The notes below the pieces were generated by a model. The model had not been told where the DNA came from, did no database searches, and saw nothing but the letters and a program-made list of their open reading frames with translations. From Dolosigranulum pigrum ATCC 51524 (GTDB lineage Bacteria; Bacillota; Bacilli; Lactobacillales; Carnobacteriaceae_A): 64,000 nt of DNA. A program made the position numbers and the translations under genes. Numbering within the stretch: the stretch's first letter is position 1; each line of letters opens with the position of its first letter. Positions 26,947 to 36,486 of this stretch are shown here, piece by piece. The DNA lies in NCBI RefSeq assembly GCF_000245815.1, contig NZ_JH601103.1, forward strand, positions 224,428 through 288,427, read 5' to 3'.

Positions 26947-27041
26947 AAACAACTAAAAACTACAAAAATGGCGTAAAATTCTAAGAGTAAATTCATATAA
27001 ACTAAAAAAGATCATTATAACAGTATTTTCAAAGAACCTTA

Positions 27042-27070
27042 TAGACTGCTTTGACAATATGATGTATAAT
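27042..27070 (+). promoter_or_regulatory. promoter of the Na/Pi cotransporter gene
   Basis: TAGACT (27042-27047), 17 bases, TATAAT (27065-27070). The ATG at 27069 in the open frame is part of this -10 box, so translation must start later, at 27114. Confidence 0.7.
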
Positions 27071-27113
27071 GGCGTTGGATTACTTTGTTATTTGTTATGA
27101 GAAGGAGCATATT

Positions 27114-28784
27114 ATGGAGATTACACATATTTTTTCTTTACTCGGCGGACTCGCCCTCTTCCTATATGGGATGAATGTCATGTCTAACGGGCTTGAAGTC
27201 GCGGCCGGTAACCGGTTAAAAGCAATCTTAGAGCGATTGACGGCGAATCGATTAGTAGGTGTTGGAGTCGGTGCCTTAGTGACTGCTCTCGTTCAATCCA
27301 GTTCAGCCACGACGGTTATGGTAGTCGGATTCGTCAACTCCGGTTTAATGACGCTGAATAATGCTGTTTGGCTCATTATGGGAGCAAATATCGGAACCAC
27401 CATTACTGGACAATTAATCGCAATCAACATCAATGCGATTGCTCCTCTAATCGCCTTTATCGGAGTCAGTTTAATTTCGTTCTTCAAGAGCCAGAAGTTA
27501 GACCCTTATGGACGTATTTTAGTAGGTTTAGGAATTTTGTTTATTGGGATGGATATCATGTCAACAGCGGTTTCGCCGTTACGTGAAATGCCAGAATTTA
27601 TTAATATTATTACCCGTTTCCAAAACCCAATTTTAGGTATTTTAGCTGGGGCGATTTTTTCGGCTATTTTACAAAGTTCATCAGCTTCGATTGGTATTTT
27701 ACAAGCTTTTGCAGCCAGTGGGGTAATTACCTTACCGAGTGCGATCTTCATTCTATTCGGTCAAAATATTGGAACAGTCATTACTGCTTTAATTGCCTCT
27801 ATTGGGGTAAGCAAGAATGGAAAACGGACCACTTTACTGCACTTGCTATTCAATTTTGTCGGGTCTATTATCTTTGTTACTTTAGCTTTAACAACCCCCT
27901 TCACAAGTTGGATGGAGAATTTCACGCCAGATAACGTACAAGCTCAAATCGCTAACGTACATACTGTTTTTAATGTCGTAACAGCCTTTATTTTACTTCC
28001 ATTTGGCTCGCAGTTAGTCGATTTAACTTACAAATTATTGCCAGACCGCGCAGATGAACAAACCGGGATGCAGCTCAAGTACTTGGACTTCAGTCTGTTC
28101 GGAAATGATTATCGAATAGGAACAAGTGCCGTAACTACGATGCAACTCTTCAAAGAAACACAAAATATGCTAGATCAACTCATCATGAATGTGCAAGCAA
28201 CATTCGATCTTGTTGGGAACTATAGTGATGATGCGTTCACTAAGATCGAAGAGACCGAAGAATATATTGACTTCTTGAACGATGGCATTATTCGCTTCAC
28301 CACTACTACCCTTTCGTTCGAAGCACCCGAGAGCGGGACATCAGCATTAGGATTATTCGTCAAGATCTCCAGTGACTTAGAGCGAATCGGGGATCACGCC
28401 ATTAATATCGCCGAACGTGCTCGCGTCATTCATCGCTCTGGTGACAGCTTATCCGATGAAGCCTTAGAAGAACTACAAGCAATGAAAAAATTAGCACGTA
28501 AAATTATGGCCCTCTTACAGGTGAGAGATCGCTCTGAAATTCAAGATCTGGTCTCCCATGTTAATATTATTGAAGATCAAATGGATTTCGCGACAGAAGA
28601 ATTCGAGAACAATCAACTCCTTCGTCTTCAAGACCAAGAATGTACAGTAAACAACAGTATTCTCTTCTCCAAAATTTTAACTGACTTCGAGCGAATGGGT
28701 GACTTATCGCTTAACGTAGCGAAGAATTTTGAATCGATCCAGTCAACCATTCAATCACTGCGTAACCTCCAAGAATCTGAATAA
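27114..28784 (+). CDS. Na/Pi-cotransporter family protein with C-terminal PhoU domain
   Basis: A 556-residue membrane protein. The N-terminal half (about 1-310) holds the duplicated Na/Pi cotransporter fold with two QSSSA motifs (ALVQSSSATTVMVVGF and ILQSSSASIGIL). The C-terminal half (about 340-550) is a helical PhoU-like domain (DLERIGDHAINIAERA and the repeat DFERMGDLSLNVAKN). It belongs to the NptA/YjbB type, thought to move phosphate with Na+, possibly as an efflux or homeostasis valve. AAGGAG lies before the ATG at 27114. A strong terminator follows. Confidence 0.9.
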   Translation: MEITHIFSLLGGLALFLYGMNVMSNGLEVAAGNRLKAILERLTANRLVGVGVGALVTALVQSSSATTVMVVGFVNSGLMTLNNAVWLIMGANIGTTITGQLIAININAIAPLIAFIGVSLISFFKSQKLDPYGRILVGLGILFIGMDIMSTAVSPLREMPEFINIITRFQNPILGILAGAIFSAILQSSSASIGILQAFAASGVITLPSAIFILFGQNIGTVITALIASIGVSKNGKRTTLLHLLFNFVGSIIFVTLALTTPFTSWMENFTPDNVQAQIANVHTVFNVVTAFILLPFGSQLVDLTYKLLPDRADEQTGMQLKYLDFSLFGNDYRIGTSAVTTMQLFKETQNMLDQLIMNVQATFDLVGNYSDDAFTKIEETEEYIDFLNDGIIRFTTTTLSFEAPESGTSALGLFVKISSDLERIGDHAINIAERARVIHRSGDSLSDEALEELQAMKKLARKIMALLQVRDRSEIQDLVSHVNIIEDQMDFATEEFENNQLLRLQDQECTVNNSILFSKILTDFERMGDLSLNVAKNFESIQSTIQSLRNLQESE

Positions 28785-28797
28785 ATCAAGCTTTGCA

Positions 28798-28824
28798 CCT
28801 AGCTCATAGTGAGCTAGGTTTTTC
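28798..28824 (+). terminator. terminator of the Na/Pi gene
   Basis: Perfect 9-bp stem CCTAGCTCA/TGAGCTAGG with a TAG loop and TTTTTC. Confidence 0.93.
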
Positions 28825-28992
28825 TTTATGGCAAGATCAGCTAGTCGCTATTTTTTGTGCCCAACGTTCCCTTCTTCGACCCGGCAATCTAGATACCTTA
28901 AAACAAACTGCACAAAATCACGAGTATATATTTACATATCATACGCTACATGTTACATTAATATTAATCTTATAATTGAAAGAGGGATTTTC

Positions 28993-30387
28993 ATGACAAC
29001 ATTATTGCAATCTTATCGTGAGCAGATCAAGCCCAAATTACTGCTCATTATTGGGGTAGTTATTGGGTTGTTATTACTCTTTAACCCCTTTGCCTTTAAT
29101 GGGCAGCAACAGCTTATTTTCTTGTCGTTACTCTTTATTGTCTACTCTTGGGCAACAAAAGCACTTCCGAGAACACCGGCATCATTATTACTTCTTATTT
29201 TATTTGCATTATTCGGGAACACACCTGCCACGCAAGTGTTTAGCTTCGCTTGGTCACCGACATTGTTCTTGATTGTAACCACTTCATTGCTTTCTGTTGC
29301 TTTAAGTAAAAACACACTTATTCGCTCTTGGATGAATCAAGTCATCCGCTATTCGAAAGGGAATTTATTCATCCTACTCGCCTTGCCTTATGTGTTTGGC
29401 TTCTTACTTATTCCAGTGATTCCCCAAGCTTTCGCCCGAGGAATTATTCTGGGTACACTCTTCCATCATGTTCTAAGCGATGAGCCGAAGTTCGCTGAAG
29501 TGAAAAAAATTATGTTACTGAATGTCTTTGTCGCTATCAGCATTACCTATATGGCTGTCTCTAATGGAGATATTGTCCTAAATCATGCGATCTTAGCTTT
29601 CTCTGGAGAGGCGGTTGATACGGCGCTCCAAGGTATGCCATGGATCACTTATATGGCAGTCCCTACGATTATCTTTGCGATTATTTCGCCATTGATCATC
29701 CGAGGCCTGTTCCAAAAAGACTTAGCTCACTATGATCCTGCTATCTTAGAGAAAAAGCAGGTTACCGATGTTGTAACTAAGGCGGATAAAATAGGATTAG
29801 CCGTTATCTTGCTCGTCTTCCTTGGCTGGATGTTCGAACCATTACATGGCATTTCGGCATGGATCATTTGTTTAATTGCTTTGCCGGTACTATTCTACGT
29901 CGGCATCCTCACTCCCACTGACAAAAAAGCCGTCAACTTAGATTTACTTATCTTCTTAATCGCGGCCTTCAGTATTGGTCGTGTCATTCAAGATGTCGGC
30001 ATCAGCGAACGGATTGTTGAATTACTTACCCACGTGATCCCAAGTGCTCAATCAATTTGGTTCTTGCCTTCATTAATCCTTGTTATTATGGGATTACATA
30101 TGGTCATTGGCTCAGCAATCGCAACTGGTTCAGTCGCTTTACCGATATTGATTCCGCTAGTTGCCCAAGCAGGATATGATCCTATTGTCATCACACTCAT
30201 TCTCTACATTACGGTCAACATGCACTACTTGTTGCCCTTCCATCATGCAACTATGATGATCGGTATTGGCCAACGTTACTATCATGATCAACATATGTTC
30301 AAGCATGGTTTATTCATGACAGTCGGTATTTTCATTCTTATCTTAGGAATCTTCTTACCTTGGTGGAAGTTCACAGGTCTCTTATAA
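28993..30387 (+). CDS. SLC13/DASS-like anion permease
   Basis: A 464-residue polytopic protein with about 11-12 membrane segments. Features such as WATKALPRTPASLLLLILFALFG, a central cytosolic loop (about 230-255) and the C-terminal ATGSVALPILIPLV resemble divalent anion:Na+ symporters (SLC13), but specific substrate residues cannot be assigned. GAGGG lies 7 bases before the ATG at 28993; the longer frame back to 28828 starts inside the previous terminator and is not credible. It is monocistronic with its own terminator. Citrate, dicarboxylates or sulfate are all possible substrates. Confidence 0.75.
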   Translation: MTTLLQSYREQIKPKLLLIIGVVIGLLLLFNPFAFNGQQQLIFLSLLFIVYSWATKALPRTPASLLLLILFALFGNTPATQVFSFAWSPTLFLIVTTSLLSVALSKNTLIRSWMNQVIRYSKGNLFILLALPYVFGFLLIPVIPQAFARGIILGTLFHHVLSDEPKFAEVKKIMLLNVFVAISITYMAVSNGDIVLNHAILAFSGEAVDTALQGMPWITYMAVPTIIFAIISPLIIRGLFQKDLAHYDPAILEKKQVTDVVTKADKIGLAVILLVFLGWMFEPLHGISAWIICLIALPVLFYVGILTPTDKKAVNLDLLIFLIAAFSIGRVIQDVGISERIVELLTHVIPSAQSIWFLPSLILVIMGLHMVIGSAIATGSVALPILIPLVAQAGYDPIVITLILYITVNMHYLLPFHHATMMIGIGQRYYHDQHMFKHGLFMTVGIFILILGIFLPWWKFTGLL

Positions 30388-30397
30388 ATAATCTCTC

Positions 30398-30446
30398 AAC
30401 TCCACTGAAGCGAGTATGCATCACATTCACTTCAGCGGAGTTTTTG
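30398..30446 (+). terminator. terminator of the SLC13-like gene
   Basis: Stem AACTCCACTGAAG/CTTCAGCGGAGTT (one mismatch) with a 19-base loop, then TTTTT. Confidence 0.85.
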
Positions 30447-30483
30447 ATGTAAAATTTATGGCAATTCTTTAACCTTAGACTGT

Positions 30484-30512
30484 TTGATTTGGTCATTTAA
30501 TTGTGATAAAAT
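30484..30512 (+). promoter_or_regulatory. ATP synthase operon promoter
   Basis: TTGATT (30484-30489), 17 bases, TAAAAT (30507-30512). The leader of about 70 bases contains a small hairpin (GGATATTTTTAG with CTAAAAAATCC) before the atpB ribosome site. Confidence 0.65.
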
Positions 30513-30588
30513 AAATTAGCTTATGAAGGGATATTTTTAGCCATACTAAAAAATCCGTTCACTATGAATGTAGAAAGAAGGTGAAACT

Positions 30589-31302
30589 GTGGAAAGTACC
30601 ATTCTGATTGATCAATTAGGGTTGCCCATTAGTTTGAATGTTTTGCTTGCATTGGTAACATCTGTCGTTATCGTTATTGGCTTATGTTTCTTATTTACGC
30701 GCCATTTATCTGTAGATAACCCCGGCAAATTACAGCTGACGCTAGAATGGTTAGTGGACGTTATGCGAGGCATTATCAAAGATACGATGGGCGATGAGAC
30801 AACCAATACGCAAGTTGTGATTGCACTGACCGTCTTTTTATTCATCGGCGTGTCGAACTTAGTTGGATTACCGCTCTTAGTTGATGCACATGAGATATCG
30901 TATTGGAAAAGTCCCACAGCTGATTTGGCGGTATGTTTGACACTAGCAGTTACAATGAACCTCATTTCACAATATTTGGGCGTTCGGAAGTACGGCTTAG
31001 CTACACACTTCCGGTTGAGTTATGCCAAACCAGCTATATTATTACCTTATCACGTACTGGAAGATCTTATTAATATTGTCACCTTATCACTTCGTTTATA
31101 CGGAAATATTTTTGCAGGAGAAATCTTACTTAAATTAATTGCAGAATTAGGAAATATGGCTGGCGTCGCAACTTGGCCGATTGGAATTCCGATTCAGATT
31201 ATCTGGCAAGGATTCTCTGTCTTCGTCGGTATCTTGCAAGCTTATATTTTTGTAAACTTATCTAGCGTATACATGTCTCACAAGCTCGTCCATCACGATT
31301 AA
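30589..31302 (+). CDS. atpB: F1Fo ATP synthase subunit a
   Basis: A 237-residue membrane subunit that forms the two proton half-channels. The C-terminal helices hold the essential Arg in ITLRLYG-like context (VTLSLRLYGNIFAGE) and the conserved Q in YIFVNLSSVY. It starts with GTG after AAGAAGG. It is first in the order a-c-b-delta-alpha-gamma-beta-epsilon; an atpI gene is not visible upstream. Confidence 0.94.
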   Translation: MESTILIDQLGLPISLNVLLALVTSVVIVIGLCFLFTRHLSVDNPGKLQLTLEWLVDVMRGIIKDTMGDETTNTQVVIALTVFLFIGVSNLVGLPLLVDAHEISYWKSPTADLAVCLTLAVTMNLISQYLGVRKYGLATHFRLSYAKPAILLPYHVLEDLINIVTLSLRLYGNIFAGEILLKLIAELGNMAGVATWPIGIPIQIIWQGFSVFVGILQAYIFVNLSSVYMSHKLVHHD

Positions 31303-31372
31303 GTCGTCTATCTTATCGTGGTCAGTTATAGAATAATAGAAAAAATAATAGAATTATAAAGGAGAATAACAA

Positions 31373-31585
31373 ATGAATGGTTTAGCTGCTGCTATTGGTA
31401 TTGGAGTTGCTGCGTTCGGAGCAGCGATTGGAAATGGATTAGTTATTTCGAAGGCGATCGAATCAATGAGTCGTCAACCGGAAATGGAAAACAAGATTCG
31501 GGCAACTATGCTACTCGGAGTTGGGCTAATTGAAGCGATTCCGATTATGGCTGCCGTAATTGCCTTTATTCTAGCCTTCAGATAA
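31373..31585 (+). CDS. atpE: F1Fo ATP synthase subunit c
   Basis: A 70-residue hairpin of two helices joined by the polar loop SRQPEM. The ion-binding Glu is in GLIEAIPIMAAV. Glu is followed by Ala rather than Ser and helix 1 lacks the Gln seen in Na+-binding rings, so a proton ring is likely. AAGGAG lies upstream. Confidence 0.95.
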   Translation: MNGLAAAIGIGVAAFGAAIGNGLVISKAIESMSRQPEMENKIRATMLLGVGLIEAIPIMAAVIAFILAFR

Positions 31586-31625
31586 GTATTTCTGATGACG
31601 AATGATATAGATTGGAGGAATTACT

Positions 31626-32135
31626 ATGGGTAGTTTATTAGGAAGTACATCGCTCGGTCAAGCACTCATGACGCTTGTATCTTTCCTTATCTTACTGTAC
31701 TGTGTCCGGCGCTTCGCTTGGAAGCCGTTGATGGACATATTACAACAACGTAAACAAATGATCGACAAAGATATCAATGAAGGTCGTCAATTGAAAGAAT
31801 CCTCTCAGCGAGCAAATAAAGAAGCGCAGGCAACATTGCGTGAGGCCAAAGTGACTGCTAATAAAATCTTAGCTGATGCCAAAAAGCAAGGGGAACAACT
31901 CAAACATAAACTTAAAGAAGACGGTCAAAAAGACGTCACTTATATGAAAGACCAAGCCCAAAAACGAATGGAACATGAACGTCAACAGTCCCTTGAAAAA
32001 TCCAAAAAAATAATTGAAAATGTCTCGATTGAACTCGCTGAAAAAATTATCCAACGTGAGATTACAAACGAAGACCATCATCGCTTAATTAATGATTTTA
32101 TTCATAGATTGGAAGATGAAGTAAGACATGGATAA
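31626..32135 (+). CDS. atpF: F1Fo ATP synthase subunit b
   Basis: A 169-residue peripheral-stalk subunit: one N-terminal membrane helix (about 12-30), then a long charged helix (RRFAWKPLMDILQQRKQMIDKDI and on) to the end. Length is normal. Its last 8 bases overlap the delta gene. Confidence 0.93.
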   Translation: MGSLLGSTSLGQALMTLVSFLILLYCVRRFAWKPLMDILQQRKQMIDKDINEGRQLKESSQRANKEAQATLREAKVTANKILADAKKQGEQLKHKLKEDGQKDVTYMKDQAQKRMEHERQQSLEKSKKIIENVSIELAEKIIQREITNEDHHRLINDFIHRLEDEVRHG

Positions 32136-32457
32136 ACCACATGAAACCAATAATGATCACCAACAACAAATCGATGAACTACTAAAACGTTCACAACAAG
32201 AACAAACGAGCTCACTCTTCTGTGATATGCCTGAGCATTTAACCATTCGTTCTGTCGTTCCGTTAACTGAACAAGAACGTACACAAATTGTAGAACTCTT
32301 CTCGACCATTATCGAGCGACCACTCGGCAATGTGACCGAAATTATTGACCCGAATTTGATTTGTGGTGTCTCGCTGCAGAGTGATTCCCATCACTTCGAA
32401 GTCAGTGGTCGACAACAACTACAAAAAATGAAATTAAAATTTCACACACAAGTATAG
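32128..32457 (+). CDS. atpH: F1Fo ATP synthase delta subunit, N-terminal domain absent
   Basis: Only 109 residues, against about 175-180 in the family. Residues about 42-105 (SVVPLTEQERTQIVELFSTI, then DPNLICGVSLQSDSHHFEVS) match the C-terminal OSCP/delta segment that contacts subunit b. The usual six-helix N-terminal domain, which caps the alpha3beta3 head, is replaced by about 40 polar residues (Gln/Asp/Glu-rich). The ATG overlaps atpF and no frameshifted N-terminal piece can fit, so this is the real architecture, not a truncation by mutation of a nearby sequence. Position between atpF and atpA supports the identity. Confidence 0.82.
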   Translation: MDKPHETNNDHQQQIDELLKRSQQEQTSSLFCDMPEHLTIRSVVPLTEQERTQIVELFSTIIERPLGNVTEIIDPNLICGVSLQSDSHHFEVSGRQQLQKMKLKFHTQV

Positions 32458-32471
32458 GGGGGATAAAATAA

Positions 32472-33998
32472 ATGGATACGAAACATGTTGAGGCACGGTT
32501 ACTCAAACAAATTCAAAAATTCGATGCCGTTAATCACCTAGAAGAAATCGGAACCGTCGTCTATATTGGTGATGGAATTGCTCGTATCAGTGGCCTCGAG
32601 AATGCCATGTATGGCGAGATGATTCAATTCCCTAACGGCGCCATTGGAATGGTCCAAAACCTAGAACTTACCGAAGTCGGTGTTATTGTCTTTGGTGATT
32701 ATTATGATATTAATGAAGGTGACTTAGCACACCGGTTAAATCGTGTAATGGAAGTCCCAGTTGGTGCAGAACTACTGGGTCGTGTTGTCAATCCATTAGG
32801 GCAACCCATCGACGGATTAGGTGATATTTCAACTGAGCGAACTCGTCCCGTTGAAACTGAAGCCCCATCTATTATGGACCGAGAAAGTGTTAAAAGACCC
32901 CTACAAACAGGAATTAAAGCGATTGATGCACTTGTACCAATTGGACGGGGACAGCGTGAACTAATCGTAGGTGACCGCAAGACGGGGAAAACCACCTTAG
33001 CGATTGATGCGATATTAAATCAAAAAGACCAAGATGTGTTATGTATTTATGTAGCAATCGGACAAAAAGAATCCACCGTTAAAAACATTGTTAACACATT
33101 AAAACGCTATGATGCTCTCGAATATACGATTGTCATGTCTGCTGCCGCATCACGCCCGTCGAGTCAACTCTACTTAGCTCCCTATGCAGCTACTGCGATG
33201 GCTGAAGAGTTTATGTATCAAGGCAAACACGTTTTAATTGTCTACGATGACTTATCCAAGCAAGCTGCAGCTTATCGAGAAATGAGCTTACTCTTAAAAC
33301 GCCCACCCGGCCGTGAAGCTTATCCTGGTGATGTCTTCTACTTACACTCACGACTACTAGAACGTTCTGCAAAATTGAACCAGTCACTCGGTGGAGGCTC
33401 TATTACATCACTACCGATTATCGAAACACAAGCAGGAGATATCTCGGCTTATATTCCAACCAATGTAATCTCTATTACAGATGGCCAAATCTTCTTAGAA
33501 GGTGACTTGTTCAACTCCGGTGTACGCCCAGCCATCAATGCTGGACTATCCGTATCTAGGGTTGGAGGCTCCGCACAACTTAAAGCTATGAAAAAAGTAG
33601 CCGGAACTCTCCGAATTGACTTGGCTAGCTACCGTGAATTAGAAGCATTTAGTCAGTTTGGGTCGGATCTAGATGACCACACCCAAAAGAGTCTCGAACG
33701 CGGGCAGCGTACAGTTGAACTCTTGAAACAATCAGCCCATCGCCCACTAGATGTGGCTAAGCAAGTCGTGATCTTATACGCACTCGCTCACCACTTACTA
33801 GAAGATATTCCACTCAATGAACTTCGCTTATTTGAAAAAGAACTATATGATTACATCGAGCAAGGATCTCCTGACATACTGGATGACATTCGTACCCAAA
33901 CCGTTATTACAGATGAAGAGCGTCTAGCATCAGCGATTAAAGATTACGTAGATATCTTCTTAAGTTCATATCATGCCCAAATTGACTCCAAGGAGTAG
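32472..33998 (+). CDS. atpA: F1Fo ATP synthase subunit alpha
   Basis: A 508-residue non-catalytic F1 subunit. Walker A reads GDRKTGKTTLAID, with Lys where most alpha subunits have Gln (GDRQTGKT). Other motifs are standard: YVAIGQKESTV, IVYDDLSKQAAAYR, PGREAYPGDVFYLHSRLLERSA and the Arg finger region in ISVSRVGGSAQ-like context (LSVSRVGGSAQL). It follows delta by 14 bases with GGGGGG upstream. Confidence 0.95.
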   Translation: MDTKHVEARLLKQIQKFDAVNHLEEIGTVVYIGDGIARISGLENAMYGEMIQFPNGAIGMVQNLELTEVGVIVFGDYYDINEGDLAHRLNRVMEVPVGAELLGRVVNPLGQPIDGLGDISTERTRPVETEAPSIMDRESVKRPLQTGIKAIDALVPIGRGQRELIVGDRKTGKTTLAIDAILNQKDQDVLCIYVAIGQKESTVKNIVNTLKRYDALEYTIVMSAAASRPSSQLYLAPYAATAMAEEFMYQGKHVLIVYDDLSKQAAAYREMSLLLKRPPGREAYPGDVFYLHSRLLERSAKLNQSLGGGSITSLPIIETQAGDISAYIPTNVISITDGQIFLEGDLFNSGVRPAINAGLSVSRVGGSAQLKAMKKVAGTLRIDLASYRELEAFSQFGSDLDDHTQKSLERGQRTVELLKQSAHRPLDVAKQVVILYALAHHLLEDIPLNELRLFEKELYDYIEQGSPDILDDIRTQTVITDEERLASAIKDYVDIFLSSYHAQIDSKE

Positions 33999-34007
33999 GT
34001 GATTCGA

Positions 34008-34940
34008 TTGGCACTTAATACGATTAAGAAAAAAATGAACTCAGTCAAAAAAACCGCTCAAATTACAAATGCCTTACGTTTAGTCTCAACGACCAAGTAT
34101 AATCGCATTATTACAGAAGCGGAGCATTATGACCAATATGCCCAAAAAGTGAAAACGATGGTCTCTAACTTAATCACGCCAGATATGCTTTATGATTCCA
34201 AACATATTGCTCCTCGCGCTAGTCATCCATCAACTAACCATAATCGCATTGACTACCACGTCATGATGCAAGTAAGACCGGTCAAAAAAACAGGTTTTCT
34301 CGTCATTACGGCGGACAAAGGACTATGTGGCAGTTATAATTCAGCTTTACTGAAAGAATTTCACGATTTTATCCGCCCAATGGACAAAGAATCTATCGAA
34401 GTCGTCGCAATTGGGCGCCCCATTGTCAAATTCTGTCAAAAACATCAGTTAAATATTGTTTCTGAGCGCTATCATTTGTCTGATTATCCTAATTTTACCG
34501 AAGTGCAGACTATTATCAAAGCGGCTATACGCTTTTTCCAAAACAATATATATGATGAATTATATCTCGTCTATAACTATGCGCCTAATGTCTTAAAAAA
34601 CGTTAAGCGGATTGAAAAAATATTGCCGATTACTCGTGACAATATCGCTGATGACGTTGCGGACGCGAATCAACCTTCCGGACCTCGACCTCTCATCGAG
34701 CCTGATATTGACTCGGTGCTTGATGTCATCTTGCCTCTCTACGCCGAAACGCAAATTTACGGCGCCATTATCGATGCAAAAACGGCTGAACAAGCAAGTC
34801 GCATGCAGGCAATGGGACAAGCTACAGATAACGCGAAGTCGCTAATTGACGACTTACACCAAGAATACCACCATGAACGACAGAAAAAAATCACAAACGA
34901 AATTATTGAAATTATAAGTGGAGCAAATGCTCAAAACTGA
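34008..34940 (+). CDS. atpG: F1Fo ATP synthase subunit gamma
   Basis: An approximately 310-residue central-shaft subunit. The N-terminal LNTIKKKMNSVKKTAQITNA and the C-terminal helix with MQAMGQATDNAKSLIDDL are diagnostic. The frame also has GTG at 33999, but the TTG at 34008 lies a few bases after AGGTGATT and gives the family-like MALNTIKKKM start. It is about 20-25 residues longer than many homologs because of expanded loops (about 60-80 and 220-230). Confidence 0.9.
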   Translation: MALNTIKKKMNSVKKTAQITNALRLVSTTKYNRIITEAEHYDQYAQKVKTMVSNLITPDMLYDSKHIAPRASHPSTNHNRIDYHVMMQVRPVKKTGFLVITADKGLCGSYNSALLKEFHDFIRPMDKESIEVVAIGRPIVKFCQKHQLNIVSERYHLSDYPNFTEVQTIIKAAIRFFQNNIYDELYLVYNYAPNVLKNVKRIEKILPITRDNIADDVADANQPSGPRPLIEPDIDSVLDVILPLYAETQIYGAIIDAKTAEQASRMQAMGQATDNAKSLIDDLHQEYHHERQKKITNEIIEIISGANAQN

Positions 34941-34961
34941 TGAAAGAAGGGTTTAGACGGA

Positions 34962-36416
34962 ATGAGAATTGGACATATCGCACAAGTTATCGGACCCGTT
35001 GTAGATGTGAAGTTCCCGATTTCCAATGGTGTGCCAGAAATTCATAACGCACTTGTTGTGGTACCGGATGTTGAACCACATGAAATTGGTGAAGCGGAAC
35101 TGAACAATCCTGATTATATCGTCCTGGAAGTTGCTTTAGACTTAGGAGATGGCGTTGTTCGTACAATAGCAATGTCAGCTACAGATGGACTCTCACGGAA
35201 CACCGTTGTTGTCGATCGTGGCACAACGATCAAAGTTCCTGCCGGTGAAGCCACACTTGGACGTGTATTTAACGTCTTAGGACATGCGGTTGATGATAAA
35301 GGCGACTTAGAGGGAAACTACGAACTAAAATCCATCTATCGCGATGCACCAAAATATGATAACTTAAGTTCAGATTACGAAATTTTAGAAACAGGTATAA
35401 AAGTCATTGACCTGCTCGCTCCTTATTTAAAAGGGGGAAAAGTTGGTTTGTTCGGTGGAGCAGGTGTTGGGAAGACGGTCCTAATCCAGGAACTCATCCA
35501 TAACATCGCCCAAGAACTCGAAGGAATCTCTGTATTTACCGGAGTCGGCGAACGTACCCGTGAAGGGAATGATCTCCTCTTTGAAATGCGTGATTCTGGT
35601 GTTGACAAAAAAACAGCCATGGTGTTTGGTCAGATGAATGAACCACCTGGCGCTCGTATGCGGACAGTATTGACGGGTTTGACAATGGCCGAGTACTTCC
35701 GTGATAATATGAAGCAAGATGTCTTATTATTTGTAGATAATATTTACCGGTTCACTCAAGCTGGTGCTGAAGTATCTGCCCTCTTAGGTCGTATGCCATC
35801 TGCTGTTGGTTACCAACCTACACTTGCTTCAGAGATGGGCGCGATGCAAGAACGCATTGCATCCACAAATGATGGATCAATTACATCGATTCAAGCCGTA
35901 TACGTCCCAGCTGATGACTATACAGATCCGGCTCCCGCAACTACTTTTACCCACTTAGATGCGACGACCAACTTAGATCGTAAGTTAACAGAGCAAGGAA
36001 TCTATCCGGCCGTTAACCCACTAGAATCTACCTCGATCGCCTTAAGCGAAGAAATCGTTGGTAAGCGTCACTATCGCATTGCACGACAAGTCCAGCAAGT
36101 TCTACAACGTTATCATGAACTACAAGATATTATTGCTATCTTAGGAGTTGAAGAGCTCTCCGATGAAGAAAAAACAACCGTCTCACGAGCTCGCCGCATT
36201 CAACTCTTCTTATCTCAGAATTTCCATGTAGCTGAAGCCTTCACCGGGATTCCTGGTGCATTCGTTACCGTGGAAGAATCACTCGATGGATTCGAAGGGA
36301 TCTTGGACGGAAAATATGATCACTTACCCGAAGAAGCCTTCCGTAATGTCGGAAATATAACGCAAGCCATTAATAAAGCACGTGATATGGGTGTCGAGGT
36401 TGATACGAATCATTAA
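34962..36416 (+). CDS. atpD: F1Fo ATP synthase subunit beta
   Basis: A 484-residue catalytic subunit: P-loop GGAGVGKTVLIQELI, catalytic Glu in GVGERTREGNDL, Walker B VLLFVDNIYRF, and the adenine-binding Tyr in SAVGYQPTLASEMG. The DELSDEE signature reads VEELSDEE, a mild variant. It hydrolyses or makes ATP; in a fermentative coccus the complex probably works mainly as a proton pump (inference). Confidence 0.96.
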   Translation: MRIGHIAQVIGPVVDVKFPISNGVPEIHNALVVVPDVEPHEIGEAELNNPDYIVLEVALDLGDGVVRTIAMSATDGLSRNTVVVDRGTTIKVPAGEATLGRVFNVLGHAVDDKGDLEGNYELKSIYRDAPKYDNLSSDYEILETGIKVIDLLAPYLKGGKVGLFGGAGVGKTVLIQELIHNIAQELEGISVFTGVGERTREGNDLLFEMRDSGVDKKTAMVFGQMNEPPGARMRTVLTGLTMAEYFRDNMKQDVLLFVDNIYRFTQAGAEVSALLGRMPSAVGYQPTLASEMGAMQERIASTNDGSITSIQAVYVPADDYTDPAPATTFTHLDATTNLDRKLTEQGIYPAVNPLESTSIALSEEIVGKRHYRIARQVQQVLQRYHELQDIIAILGVEELSDEEKTTVSRARRIQLFLSQNFHVAEAFTGIPGAFVTVEESLDGFEGILDGKYDHLPEEAFRNVGNITQAINKARDMGVEVDTNH

Positions 36417-36486
36417 CCCCCCTATTTCTCACTAGACACCATCATAAGCGGTTAGTTCAATTATCTTTTAGAAAGTAGGCCAATAG

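Noticed and set aside
28828..28992. N-terminal extension of the SLC13-like permease
   Set aside because: It begins at the edge of the upstream terminator, is not hydrophobic in a family-like way, and a good ribosome site precedes 28993.
32472..32560. Truncated N-terminus of ATP synthase alpha as compensation for short delta
   Set aside because: Compared with the E. coli sequence as I remember it, alpha is only two or three residues shorter at the N-terminus, which is normal variation.
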